Assembly: GCA_043513815.1 (NCBI GenBank)
Contig: CP121313.1
Location: 1,550,001 to 1,614,000 of the forward strand
Length of the DNA: 64,000 nucleotides
Reading direction: 5' to 3'
Origin: JANQIO01 sp043513815
GTDB lineage: Bacteria > Pseudomonadota > Gammaproteobacteria > Pseudomonadales > Halieaceae
The notes beneath the pieces are model-generated. The model did no database searches. It was not told the origin of the DNA and saw nothing but the letters and a program-made list of their open reading frames with translations. Position 1 is the stretch's first letter, and each line of letters begins with the position of its first letter. Shown here one piece after another: positions 40,066-48,951 of this stretch. Position numbers and translations under genes: made by a program.

Positions 40066-42026
40066 TCCCCGAGTTCGGGCACTTCGCCCTGATACTGTCG
40101 CTGGGCCTGGCGTTGTTGCTGAGTCTGGTGCCCATGCTGGGCAGCTTCCGCGGCGACGCGCGCGCCATGGCCATGGCGCCGTCGCTGGCCATCGGTCAGT
40201 TTGTGTTTGTTGCCATCGCGTTTGGCTGCCTGGCCTGGTCCTTCACTGCCGATGACTTCTCGGTGGCCCTGGTGGCCAACAACTCCAACAGCCTGATGCC
40301 CACGGTGCTCAAGTTCGCCGCTACCTGGGGCAACCACGAGGGCTCGATGGTGTTGTGGATTCTGTTCCTGTCGGCCTGGACTGCCGCTGTCGCTGTGTTC
40401 AGCACCGCCCTGCCGCTGGTGCTGCTGTCGCGGGTACTGGCGGTGCTGGGTTTTGTGGCGGTGGGTTTCCTGCTGTTCTCGCTGCTGACCTCCAACCCCT
40501 TCGAGCGCACCCTGCCCGGTGTACCCCTGGATGGCGCCGACCTCAACCCACTGTTGCAGGATCCGGGCATGATCATCCACCCGCCGCTGCTGTACATGGG
40601 CTATGTGGGTTTTTCCGTCGCCTTCGCCTTTGCCATTGCCGCGCTGATCGGCGGCCGACTGGACGCCAGCTGGGCGCGCTGGTCGCGGCCCTGGACCAAC
40701 GCCGCCTGGGCCTTCCTGAGCCTGGGTATCATGCTTGGTAGCTGGTGGGCCTATTATGAACTGGGCTGGGGCGGCTGGTGGTTCTGGGACCCGGTCGAGA
40801 ACGCATCCTTCATGCCCTGGCTGGTCGGTACCGCGTTGATACACTCCCTGGCGGTGACCGAAAAGCGCGGGCTGTTTCGCAGCTGGACGGTGCTGCTGGC
40901 GATCTTCGCTTTTTCCTTGAGCCTGCTGGGTACCTTCCTGGTGCGCTCGGGCGTGCTGACCTCGGTACATGCCTTTGCCGCCGACCCGGCTCGCGGGGTA
41001 TTCATTCTGGCTTTTCTCGGCATTGTCGTCGGCGGCTCGCTGACCCTTTATGCCTTCCGGGCGCCGGCAGTGCAGAGCCGCATCGGTTTTGAGTGGGTCA
41101 GCCGCGAAAGCCTGCTGCTGCTCAACAATGTGGTGTTCCTGGTCAGCACCCTGACCGTGCTGTTCGGCACCCTGTTCCCCTTGATTACCGATGCCCTGCA
41201 ACTGGGCAAGTACTCGGTGGGTCCGCCTTACTTCAACGCGGTATTCCTGCCGCTGATGGCACTGATGATTCCGTTCATGGGCATCGGCCCGACCTCGCGC
41301 TGGAAGCGCGACACCAGCAAGCGCTGGCTGCAGGAGCTGGCGGCGCCGGCCATTGCAGCGCTGGTCATCGGCCTGTTGTTTCCGTTCATCTATGGTGGCG
41401 AATACAACCTGTGGGTGATGCTGGCGGTGGTGCTGGCCGGCTGGCTGGCGCTGGCCATGTTGCGCGACCTGGTCCTGCGCCTGCGCAGCAGCCGTGTGCG
41501 GAGCATTCCCGCCAGCTACTGGGGGATGCAGGCAGCCCACCTGGGCTTCGCCATCACGGTGGTGGGCGTGGTGCTGGTGAGCCAGTACGCGGTGGAGCGC
41601 GATCTCAAGATGCGCCCCGGCGACGTGGAAGAGGTGGCGGGCTACCGCTTTACCTTTAACAGCCTGGAGCCCGTGCAGGGCCCCAACTACGTGGCCGACG
41701 GCGCCAACTTTACCGTGACTCGCAACGGCCGCACCGTGGCGGTGCTGCAGCCCCAGAAGCGGCGCTACCTGGCCTCGGGCCAGGTGATGACCGAAGCGGC
41801 CATCGATGCCGGTACTTTCCGCGATCTGTTTATCGCCATGGGCGAACCGCTGGAGGGCGGCGAGGCCTGGGCCATTCGCCTGCACTACAAGCCTTTTGTG
41901 CGTTGGATCTGGGCGGGGGCCATCTTTATGGGCTTCGGCGGCTTCCTGACACTGGCCGATCGGCGCTACCGCCGCGCCCGGCAGCGGGCGACGGCGTCGG
42001 CGGGAGGTGGCCTTGAAGCGGCTTAG
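40062..42026 (+). CDS. ccmF: Cytochrome c haem lyase subunit CcmF
   Basis: A 654-residue polytopic protein. The WWD domain reads GWGGWWFWDPVENASFMPWL, with flanking histidines (TWGNHEGSM, MIIHPPLLYMGYVGFS). CcmF and CcmH attach haem to apocytochromes in the periplasm. It overlaps ccmE by 4 bases and ccmG by 14. Confidence 0.96.
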   Translation: MIPEFGHFALILSLGLALLLSLVPMLGSFRGDARAMAMAPSLAIGQFVFVAIAFGCLAWSFTADDFSVALVANNSNSLMPTVLKFAATWGNHEGSMVLWILFLSAWTAAVAVFSTALPLVLLSRVLAVLGFVAVGFLLFSLLTSNPFERTLPGVPLDGADLNPLLQDPGMIIHPPLLYMGYVGFSVAFAFAIAALIGGRLDASWARWSRPWTNAAWAFLSLGIMLGSWWAYYELGWGGWWFWDPVENASFMPWLVGTALIHSLAVTEKRGLFRSWTVLLAIFAFSLSLLGTFLVRSGVLTSVHAFAADPARGVFILAFLGIVVGGSLTLYAFRAPAVQSRIGFEWVSRESLLLLNNVVFLVSTLTVLFGTLFPLITDALQLGKYSVGPPYFNAVFLPLMALMIPFMGIGPTSRWKRDTSKRWLQELAAPAIAALVIGLLFPFIYGGEYNLWVMLAVVLAGWLALAMLRDLVLRLRSSRVRSIPASYWGMQAAHLGFAITVVGVVLVSQYAVERDLKMRPGDVEEVAGYRFTFNSLEPVQGPNYVADGANFTVTRNGRTVAVLQPQKRRYLASGQVMTEAAIDAGTFRDLFIAMGEPLEGGEAWAIRLHYKPFVRWIWAGAIFMGFGGFLTLADRRYRRARQRATASAGGGLEAA

Positions 42027-42561
42027 GTTATTTCTGCCGCTGGGGCTGTTCCTGGTGTTGAGCGGCTTCCTGATGATAGGGCTGCGGCTCGACCCCCAGG
42101 CCCTGCCGTCGGCGCTGATCGACAAGCCGCTCCCGAGCTTCTCCCTGCCGGCCCTGGGCCAGCAGCGGGTAGTGGACCAGGCGGCGGTGACCGGTGAAGT
42201 CGCGCTGTTCAATGTCTGGGCCACCTGGTGTGTGTCCTGTCGGGTGGAGCATCCCTTCCTGACCGAGCTGGCCAAAACCGGCATGCCCATCTATGGCATC
42301 AACTACAAGGACGATGACGCCGAGGCCCTGCGCTGGCTGGACGAGCTGGGTGACCCGTACCGCCTGAGCATCGTCGACGCCGAGGGCAGCCTGGGTCTGG
42401 ACCTGGGCGTCTACGGCGCACCGGAGACCTATGTGGTCGATGCCGCCGGTGTCATTCGCTACCGCCATGTGGGCGTTGTGGATGAAACCGTGTGGACCGA
42501 AACCCTCAAGCCCATTGTCGACCAACTGCGACGTGAACAGCGCAGCGGGGGTTCCTCATGA
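42013..42561 (+). CDS. ccmG: Thiol:disulfide interchange protein CcmG/DsbE
   Basis: A 182-residue membrane-anchored thioredoxin with CxxC in NVWATWCVSCRVEHPFLTEL and the cis-proline loop GVYGAPETYVVD. It keeps apocytochrome cysteines reduced. A TTG at 42013 is preferred because GGGAGG lies 5-7 bases upstream. The GTG at 42007 overlaps that site. Confidence 0.92.
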   Translation: MKRLRLFLPLGLFLVLSGFLMIGLRLDPQALPSALIDKPLPSFSLPALGQQRVVDQAAVTGEVALFNVWATWCVSCRVEHPFLTELAKTGMPIYGINYKDDDAEALRWLDELGDPYRLSIVDAEGSLGLDLGVYGAPETYVVDAAGVIRYRHVGVVDETVWTETLKPIVDQLRREQRSGGSS

Positions 42562-43022
42562 TTCGCGCGCTGCTGCTGGTCGCGGGCCTGGCCTTGTCGG
42601 GCACTGCGCTGGCGGTGATCGAGACTTACGAGTTCGAAGATGAAAGCCTGCGCGAGCGTTTTGCGACCCTGGCGGACGAGCTGCGCTGCCCCAAGTGCCA
42701 GAACCAGAATATTGCCGACAGCAATGCGCCCATCGCCGCCGACCTGCGCAAGCAGCTGCACGCGCAGTTGCACGACGGCCGCAGCAACGATGAAATTGTT
42801 GCATACATGGTTGATCGCTATGGCGAATTCGTCCTTTACCGCCCCCGCGTCAACAACGTAACCCTGGTGCTGTGGGCGGCGCCGGCCATTCTGCTGGTGC
42901 TGGCCCTGCTGGTGCTGCGTTCCAGCATGCGCGGCCGCGCGGCAGCCTCCAGTGCCGCACTGAGCGCGGAAGAACAGGCCAGGCTGGATGCCCTGCTGGC
43001 AGACGACGAGGAGCAAGTGTGA
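42558..43022 (+). CDS. ccmH: Cytochrome c maturation protein CcmH (N-terminal type)
   Basis: A 154-residue protein with a signal peptide, a redox motif LRCPKCQNQNIADSNAPIA, the helical LRKQLHAQLHDGRSNDEIVA block, and one C-terminal helix. It corresponds to CycL/CcmH and reduces apocytochromes with CcmG. The stop codon overlaps the GTG of ccmI. Confidence 0.94.
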   Translation: MIRALLLVAGLALSGTALAVIETYEFEDESLRERFATLADELRCPKCQNQNIADSNAPIAADLRKQLHAQLHDGRSNDEIVAYMVDRYGEFVLYRPRVNNVTLVLWAAPAILLVLALLVLRSSMRGRAAASSAALSAEEQARLDALLADDEEQV

Positions 43023-44290
43023 CTGAAATCTGGTGGGGCGCGCTGCTGTTGGTGGCGCTGGCGTCCCTGTTTGTGCTGCTGCCAGGCCTGTTCCTGCGGG
43101 CGCGGCGGATCGATACCCGTAGCTCCAACCGTGACTGGTTTCTGCAGCGCCGCTCTGAACTGGAGACCACGGCAGAACCCCGGGATTCCGGCATTGGTCG
43201 GCCCGGCTCGACCGATACTGAGCTGGCTGAGGACCTGCTGCAGGACGCCCAGTGGCGGATGCTGGAAGAAGCCGGTGGCGAAGCCGGAGAGCCGGCGGGG
43301 TCCGCCCGATCTCACTCGTTGCCTATGGCCGTGCTGCTGACAATATTGGTAGGCCTTTCGGCGGCCATTTACTGGCAGCTCGGCGCCGGACCTGACGTGG
43401 CGCTGAAGCGACAGCTCGACGCGGTCAATGAGCAGACCACGGAGGCCGAATACCGCCGCCTGATGCTGCAGGTGGAGGATCGCGCCGCTGCTCGGCCGGA
43501 CAACCTTTACTACCAGGGCATGCTGGGTCGGTTCTATATGAACGAGGGCGATTATCGACGCGCTCGCACTCTCTATGCCGGGCTGGCGCAAAGGGCGCCC
43601 AACGACGCCATGGCCGCGGCCCTGGCCGCCCAGGCTGGCTTTCTGGCGGAAGGGCGCAAGCTGACCCCGGAGGACCAGTTGCTGGCCGAGCGGGCATTGA
43701 GCGTCAACCCCCACCAGCGCACGGCCCTGGGCCTGCTGGGCATGGCGTCCTTCGAGGCCGGGGAGTTCCAGGCGGCAATCAGTTACTGGGAGCGCCTGCT
43801 GGTGATGGAAAACCCGGAGTCCGAGTCGGCGCAGATGATACGCGGCGTGATTGCCCGGGCGCGGGAGCAGGCTGGCGGTGCCGCCATCGCCGCCACTGAC
43901 CCGGCATCGCCTCACGCGGGAACCGCCCCGGCGGCAGCTATCGGGGCAGGTGTGACCCTGCGGCTGGAACTGGCCCAGGGCATGAACGCGGCGCCCGGCG
44001 ACACGGTGTTTGTGTTTGCCCGCAACCCGGCGCTGGACACCCGCATGCCGGTAGCCGTGAAGCGCCTGACCGCTGGTCAGCTGCCCCTGACCCTGCGTCT
44101 CGACGACGCCAGCTCCATGGCGGGACAGAAGATTTCCGAGCTCGAGCGCGTGGAGGTGGTGGCGAGAATCTCCCCCAGCGGCCAGCCTGGCGAGCAACAC
44201 GCGACCTTCCAGGCCAGCGCCTCTGACCTGCCGCCGGTTGCCGGTGAGCAGGTACATACCCTGGTGCTCAGGCCAGTCGGGGATTCGTGA
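43019..44290 (+). CDS. ccmI: Cytochrome c biogenesis protein CcmI
   Basis: A 423-residue protein: an N-terminal helix (ALLLVALASLFVLLPGLFLR), a second helix near residue 105, then TPR repeats (YYQGMLGRFYMNEGDYRRAR and a following TLYAGLAQ) and a beta-rich C-terminal domain. CcmI chaperones apocytochromes to the lyase. The GTG start at 43019 overlaps the ccmH stop. It closes the ccm operon. Confidence 0.88.
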   Translation: MTEIWWGALLLVALASLFVLLPGLFLRARRIDTRSSNRDWFLQRRSELETTAEPRDSGIGRPGSTDTELAEDLLQDAQWRMLEEAGGEAGEPAGSARSHSLPMAVLLTILVGLSAAIYWQLGAGPDVALKRQLDAVNEQTTEAEYRRLMLQVEDRAAARPDNLYYQGMLGRFYMNEGDYRRARTLYAGLAQRAPNDAMAAALAAQAGFLAEGRKLTPEDQLLAERALSVNPHQRTALGLLGMASFEAGEFQAAISYWERLLVMENPESESAQMIRGVIARAREQAGGAAIAATDPASPHAGTAPAAAIGAGVTLRLELAQGMNAAPGDTVFVFARNPALDTRMPVAVKRLTAGQLPLTLRLDDASSMAGQKISELERVEVVARISPSGQPGEQHATFQASASDLPPVAGEQVHTLVLRPVGDS

Positions 44291-44455
44291 ATTTGATCCG
44301 CGATTTCAGGGTAAAAACAGCAAAAAAATCGCCATAAACTTCCCCTATGGCCTCCCAAGTCTTGTGTCGAGCGAGTACACTAGCCACATCATATAGGGGG
44401 TTGGCGGGGCAATATCTTGCCTTTTTCAACGCAGGAAAAGCCTCGAAACAGCCGG

Positions 44456-44482
44456 TTTACAGGCTGTAAATTGAGCGCTCAA
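44456..44482. promoter_or_regulatory. Two adjacent perfect palindromes upstream of smc
   Basis: TTTACAG-G-CTGTAAA (44456-44470) abuts TTGAGCGCTCAA (44471-44482) in the AT-rich 255-base gap before smc. They may be operators or the foot of a transcript end. No gene is seen in the gap, and smc has no clear Shine-Dalgarno. Confidence 0.35.
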
Positions 44483-44545
44483 AAAACAATGATAGTCAAT
44501 GAAAGCCAATAAAAACATAGACTTGCGAGTGTTGCCAAAAGTCTC

Positions 44546-47500
44546 ATGAGATTAAAATCAATCAAGCTGGCGGGCTTCAAATCCTTTGTCGACCCGACCC
44601 ATGTGCAGTTTCCGAGCAATATGAGCGCGGTGGTCGGGCCCAATGGTTGCGGCAAATCCAACGTGATCGACGCGGTTCGCTGGGTGATGGGCGAGAGCTC
44701 GGCGAAGAACCTGCGCGGCGAGCACATGACCGATGTGATCTTCAACGGCTCGGTCAATCGCCAGCCGGTGGGCCAGGCCTCTATCGAACTGATCTTCGAC
44801 AATCACGACGGCGGCGTCGGCGGCGAGTACGCCAGCTATGCCGAGATCTCCGTGCGCCGGCAGGTGACCCGGGAAGGGCAGAGCGAATATTTCCTCAACG
44901 GCAGCAAGTGCCGGCGCCGTGATATCACCGATGTTTTCCTCGGTACCGGGCTGGGCCCGCGCAGCTACGCTATTATCGAGCAGGGCATGATCAAAGTACA
45001 GCGAGTTCAAGGCCGAGGAGCGCGAACTCAAGGCCCAGCTGCAGTCCCTGCAGTGGAAGAGCCTGGACGACAAAATAAGCACCTCCAAACACGATATCGG
45101 CGAGCTGGATGTGAAACTGGAAGCCGTGATCGCCGAGCACCGTCAGGTGGACGCCGGCATCGAGGATATGCGGGTCCAGCATACCGAGGCCAACGACACC
45201 TTTAACGAAGTCCAGGCCCGCTACTACAGCATCGGCTCGGAAGTCGCCCGCATCGAGCAGACCATCAAGCACCAGCAGGAGCGTTCACGCCAGCTGGCCG
45301 ATGACCTGCGACAGACCGCGGAGAGCTTCGAGCAAGCCGAGCGTCACCTGGAAGAGGATCGCAACAAGCAGTCCCAGTGGCAGGAAGAGCTGACCGCCGT
45401 GACCCCGACACTGGAAGAGTTGCAGGCGGCGGAAGCCGCTTCGGCCCAGGCCCTGATCGACGCCGAAGAGCACATGCAGGCCTGGCAGCAGGAATGGGAT
45501 GACTTCAACCAGCAGGCAGCGGAACCACGCCAGCAGGCGGAAGTACAGCAATCCCGGCTCCAGCACCTGGAACAGGCCCTGACCCGTATCCAGGAGCGCA
45601 TTGCGGCACTGGACACGGAAAAGTCCGGCTTGAGCGCCGGCCCCGCCGATGAAAGCTGCGAGCAGCTGGGTGAACAGATCGCCGCGAAGGAACTGGCCAT
45701 CCGCGCCGCCGAAAAGCACAGTGAAGACCTGCTGGCCCAGGTCAACACCGCCCGCGACCGCAGGAATTTCCTGTCTGAGTCCCTCGACAGCGCCCGCGGC
45801 GAACTGCAGGGCCAGCGCGGCCGTCACGCTTCGCTGGATGCCCTGCAGCAGGCGGCGTCGGGCGCGGGGGAAGCGGTGGAATCCTGGCTCGGCGAACAAC
45901 ATATCGCCGACCGGCCGCGCCTGCTGCAACAGATACAGGTCGCCCCGGAATGGCAGCAAGCGGTGGAAACCGTGCTGGGTGACAGCCTGCAGGCGGTCTG
46001 TGTCGATAGCATTGACGCGTTCGCCGAGGCCCTGTCCCAGGCGCCGCGTGGCCAGGTCATGTTGCTGGACAGTGCAATGCCGGCAGCCGGTGCCGACGGC
46101 AGCCTGGCCTCCCAGGTCAGTGGCGCCGCCCACCTGTCCGGTCAACTGGGAGCAGTGCTGCTGGCCGACAGCCTGGCCGGCGCGCTCACCCGACGCGCCA
46201 GCCTGGCACCGCACCAGTCGCTGATTACCCGCGAGGGTGTCTGGGTCGGTCCCGACTGGGTGCGGGTCAGCAACCGCACCGAGGAAGAGTCCGGCGTGAT
46301 TGCCCGCCAGCAGGAGCTCGAGTCCCTGACGGCCGCGATCAGCGCCGGTGAGGCGCGCTGCCGCGAACTGCAGTCCGAGCTGGCCGATATCGATACCCAG
46401 CTCAAGAATCTGGAACAGCAGCGCCACGAGGCCCAGGGCCAGGTGCAGTCTGTGTCTCGCGAGCATGCCGACCTGGCGGCGGCACTCAGTGCCGAGCAGG
46501 CCAAGATCGAACAGATCAGCAAGCGTCGTGAAGGTATCAACCGCGAGATCGATGAAGCCCGCACCCAGTTCCAGACCGAGCAGGACAGCATGGCCGAAGC
46601 GCGCCAACTGCTGTCCGCTGCCATTGAGCGCATGGAGCAGGATTCAAAACAGCGCGAGGAGCTTCTGTCGCGCCGGGACGATACCCGCACCCGCCTCGAC
46701 CAGGCCCGCCAGGCGGCCCGCCATGACAAGGACGCCGCCCACCAGACCGCCATGCAGCACCAGTCGCTGCAGGCCCAGCTACAGTCCATGAACCAGTCCA
46801 TCGAGCGCACCACGGTGCAGGTGAAGCAGCTGGTGGAGCGCAAGCAGTCGCTGGAGGAAAGCATCGCCAGCAACGATCAGCCGCTGGACGGTCTCAAGCA
46901 GGAGCTGGAGTCGCAGCTCGAGAAGCGACTGGGTGTGGAAACCGAGCTGGGCGACGCCCGTGACACCGTGGCTCGCATTGACGGCGAACTGCGTGAGGCA
47001 GAGGGTCTGCGCGCCCAGATCGAGCAGCGCAGCGCCAACGTGCGCAGCCAGCTCGAACAGAAGCGGCTGGAGAACCAGACCCTGCAAGTGCAGCGCGAAA
47101 CGCTGGAAAAAGCGCTGGCCGAGACCGAGCAGAAAGCCGAAACCGTTTTGGAGACCCTGCCGGAAGAGGCCAACGAGTCCGACTGGCAGCGCCGCCTGGA
47201 ACAGGTGGGCAATCGCATTGCCCGACTGGGCCCGATCAACCTGGCGGCCATCGACGAGTACAGCCAGCAGTCCGAGCGCAAGAACTACCTGGATGCCCAG
47301 AATGAGGACCTCGAGCAGGCCCTGCAGACCCTGGAATCCGCCATCCGCAAGATCGACAAGGAAACCCGCAACCGTTTCCGCGAAACTTTCGACCAGGTCA
47401 ACGCCAGCCTGCAGGAGCTGTTCCCGCGGGTATTCGGCGGTGGCTCGGCCTACCTGGAGATGACCGGCGAGGATCTGCTGGATACCGGTATTACCATCAT

Positions 47501-47840
47501 GGCGCGCCCGCCGGGCAAGAAGAATGCCACCATCCATCTGTTGTCCGGTGGTGAGAAGGCGCTGACGGCCATTGCCCTGGTATTCTCAATCTTCCGACTC
47601 AACCCGGCTCCGTTCTGCATGCTGGACGAGGTGGACGCGCCGCTGGACGACGCCAACACCGGCCGCTATGCGCGCATGGTCAAGGAAATGTCTGACAAGG
47701 TTCAGTTCATTTTCATCACCCACAACAAGATCACCATGGAAATGGCCGATCAATTGATGGGCGTTACCATGCAGGAGCCCGGTGTTTCGCGCCTGGTGAC
47801 CGTGGATGTGGAAGAGGCCGCGGAACTGGCCGCCTCCTGA
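44546..47840 (+). pseudogene. smc: Chromosome segregation ATPase smc, interrupted by a ~200-bp out-of-frame deletion
   Basis: The 5' frame (44546-45205) starts MRLKSIKLAGFKSFVDPTHV with Walker A GPNGCGKSN and runs to GPRSYAIIEQGMI, then changes to unrelated sequence at 44993. The Smc sequence resumes in the +1 frame at 44994 (KYSEFKAEERELKAQLQSLQ) and continues through coiled coils, hinge, the LSGGEKALTAIAL signature and Walker B ML DEVDAPLDD to 47840. About 67 residues normally lie between these points (the SKLIEARPEDLR..ISKYKERRRET head segment), so about 200 bp are missing. The second half alone can start at an ATG at 45111. The rest of the gene is undamaged, so the event is recent or an assembly error. 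It is followed by zipA and ligA, the usual order. Confidence 0.88.
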
Positions 47841-47926
47841 TGATGGCTGCGAGCGTGCCCAGGGGCATCGACAAGGGCCCGTTGTGTTGAGGTATGACAA
47901 GGTAAGCGCGGGATAGACTGGGGGCT

Positions 47927-48946
47927 ATGGAACTGAGCGTGCGCGACTGGATGATCATCATCGGGGTACTGCTGATTGTGGCGGTGCTGCTGGATGGCTA
48001 CCGCCGCATGCGCGATCCCAAACGCATTCGGGTCTCACTGAGTCGAGTGCCCGATGGCCCCGAAGATGATGTCGGCGTGAGCCACGAACTGCCTAACGGT
48101 GGCGCCCGGGTCAAACCCCGCAAGCCCGGCGACCCAGCACCCTCCAGTGATGACAGTTTGGACGGTGTGCCTGGTCTTGATTCTGACCCTGCCCCGGATG
48201 TAGACGATTCCTCCGCCGCAGAGGCTTTCGAGGAGGACCTTTACAAGAGTGCGCCCACTGCCACGCAGCAGGGCGACCCACCGCTGCTCACAGAGCCTGC
48301 GGAGGATCCTGACCCCCTGTTTGATCCAGCGCCAGTGCCCGTACAGGCAGCCCCTGAGCGGCCGCCCGCCGATGAGCTGTCGGCGGGAGCCGACCGGGCG
48401 GCCGGCGAAAACCTGGATCTACTCGATGGCATCACAGCCGATGAAGATGGGCCCGCCGCAGGGTCGCCTGCCGCAGGATCGCCTGCCGCAGGGTCGCCTG
48501 CCGCAGACGCACCCACAGAAGTCCTGATGCTGCACGTGGTGGCCAGGGATGAGGCCGGCTTCAACGGTGAAGATATCCTGCAGGTATTGCTGGCCTACAA
48601 CCTGCGCTTCGGCGATATGGATTTCTTCCATCGCCATGAGGCTTCCGCCGGGCGCGGAGCCATTCAGTTCAGCGTGGCCAATATGCTGCAGCCGGGCGTG
48701 TTCGACATTGATCGGATGGCGGACTTTTCCACCACCGGGCTGATTTTCTTCCTCACCTTGCCCGGCCCCCGCGACATGATGGCCGCCTTCGAACAAATGC
48801 TGGAGACTGCTCGCGGTGTAGCGGAAAACCTCGGTGGCGACGTGTTGGACGAGAGCCGCAGCGCGACCACCCGCCAGACGCTGGAGCACATGCGCCAGCG
48901 TATTCGTGATCTCGAACGCAAGCTGCTGGCCCAGGCAGGACGTTAG
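47927..48946 (+). CDS. zipA: Cell division protein ZipA
   Basis: A 339-residue protein: N-terminal membrane anchor (RDWMIIIGVLLIVAVLLDGY), a long acidic, Pro/Ala-rich linker and the C-terminal FtsZ-binding domain (VLMLHVVARDEAGFNGEDIL through TGLIFFLTLPGPRDMMAAFE). ZipA tethers FtsZ to the inner membrane. The linker contains a 15-nt tandem repeat (AAGSP units). It sits between smc and ligA as in Pseudomonas relatives. Confidence 0.92.
   Translation: MELSVRDWMIIIGVLLIVAVLLDGYRRMRDPKRIRVSLSRVPDGPEDDVGVSHELPNGGARVKPRKPGDPAPSSDDSLDGVPGLDSDPAPDVDDSSAAEAFEEDLYKSAPTATQQGDPPLLTEPAEDPDPLFDPAPVPVQAAPERPPADELSAGADRAAGENLDLLDGITADEDGPAAGSPAAGSPAAGSPAADAPTEVLMLHVVARDEAGFNGEDILQVLLAYNLRFGDMDFFHRHEASAGRGAIQFSVANMLQPGVFDIDRMADFSTTGLIFFLTLPGPRDMMAAFEQMLETARGVAENLGGDVLDESRSATTRQTLEHMRQRIRDLERKLLAQAGR
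48455..48514. repeat. 15-bp tandem repeat in zipA linker
   Basis: Three GCCGCAGGRTCGCCT units and a degenerate fourth encode repeated AAGSP. Frame is kept, and such arrays can change length by slippage without harming the flexible linker. Confidence 0.85.
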
Positions 48947-48951
48947 AGCTT

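Noticed and set aside
40002..42290. 762-residue minus-strand open frame across ccmF
   Set aside because: Composition is His/Gln/Gly-rich nonsense typical of the antisense of membrane-protein genes, and it covers parts of three real ccm genes.
44291..44545. Small RNA or riboswitch before smc
   Set aside because: Only two short palindromes are visible. There is no extended fold, terminator or known riboswitch motif.
48455..48514. Possible CRISPR-like array
   Set aside because: The units are contiguous 15-bp in-frame coding repeats without spacers. No other regularly spaced repeats or cas genes occur in the window.
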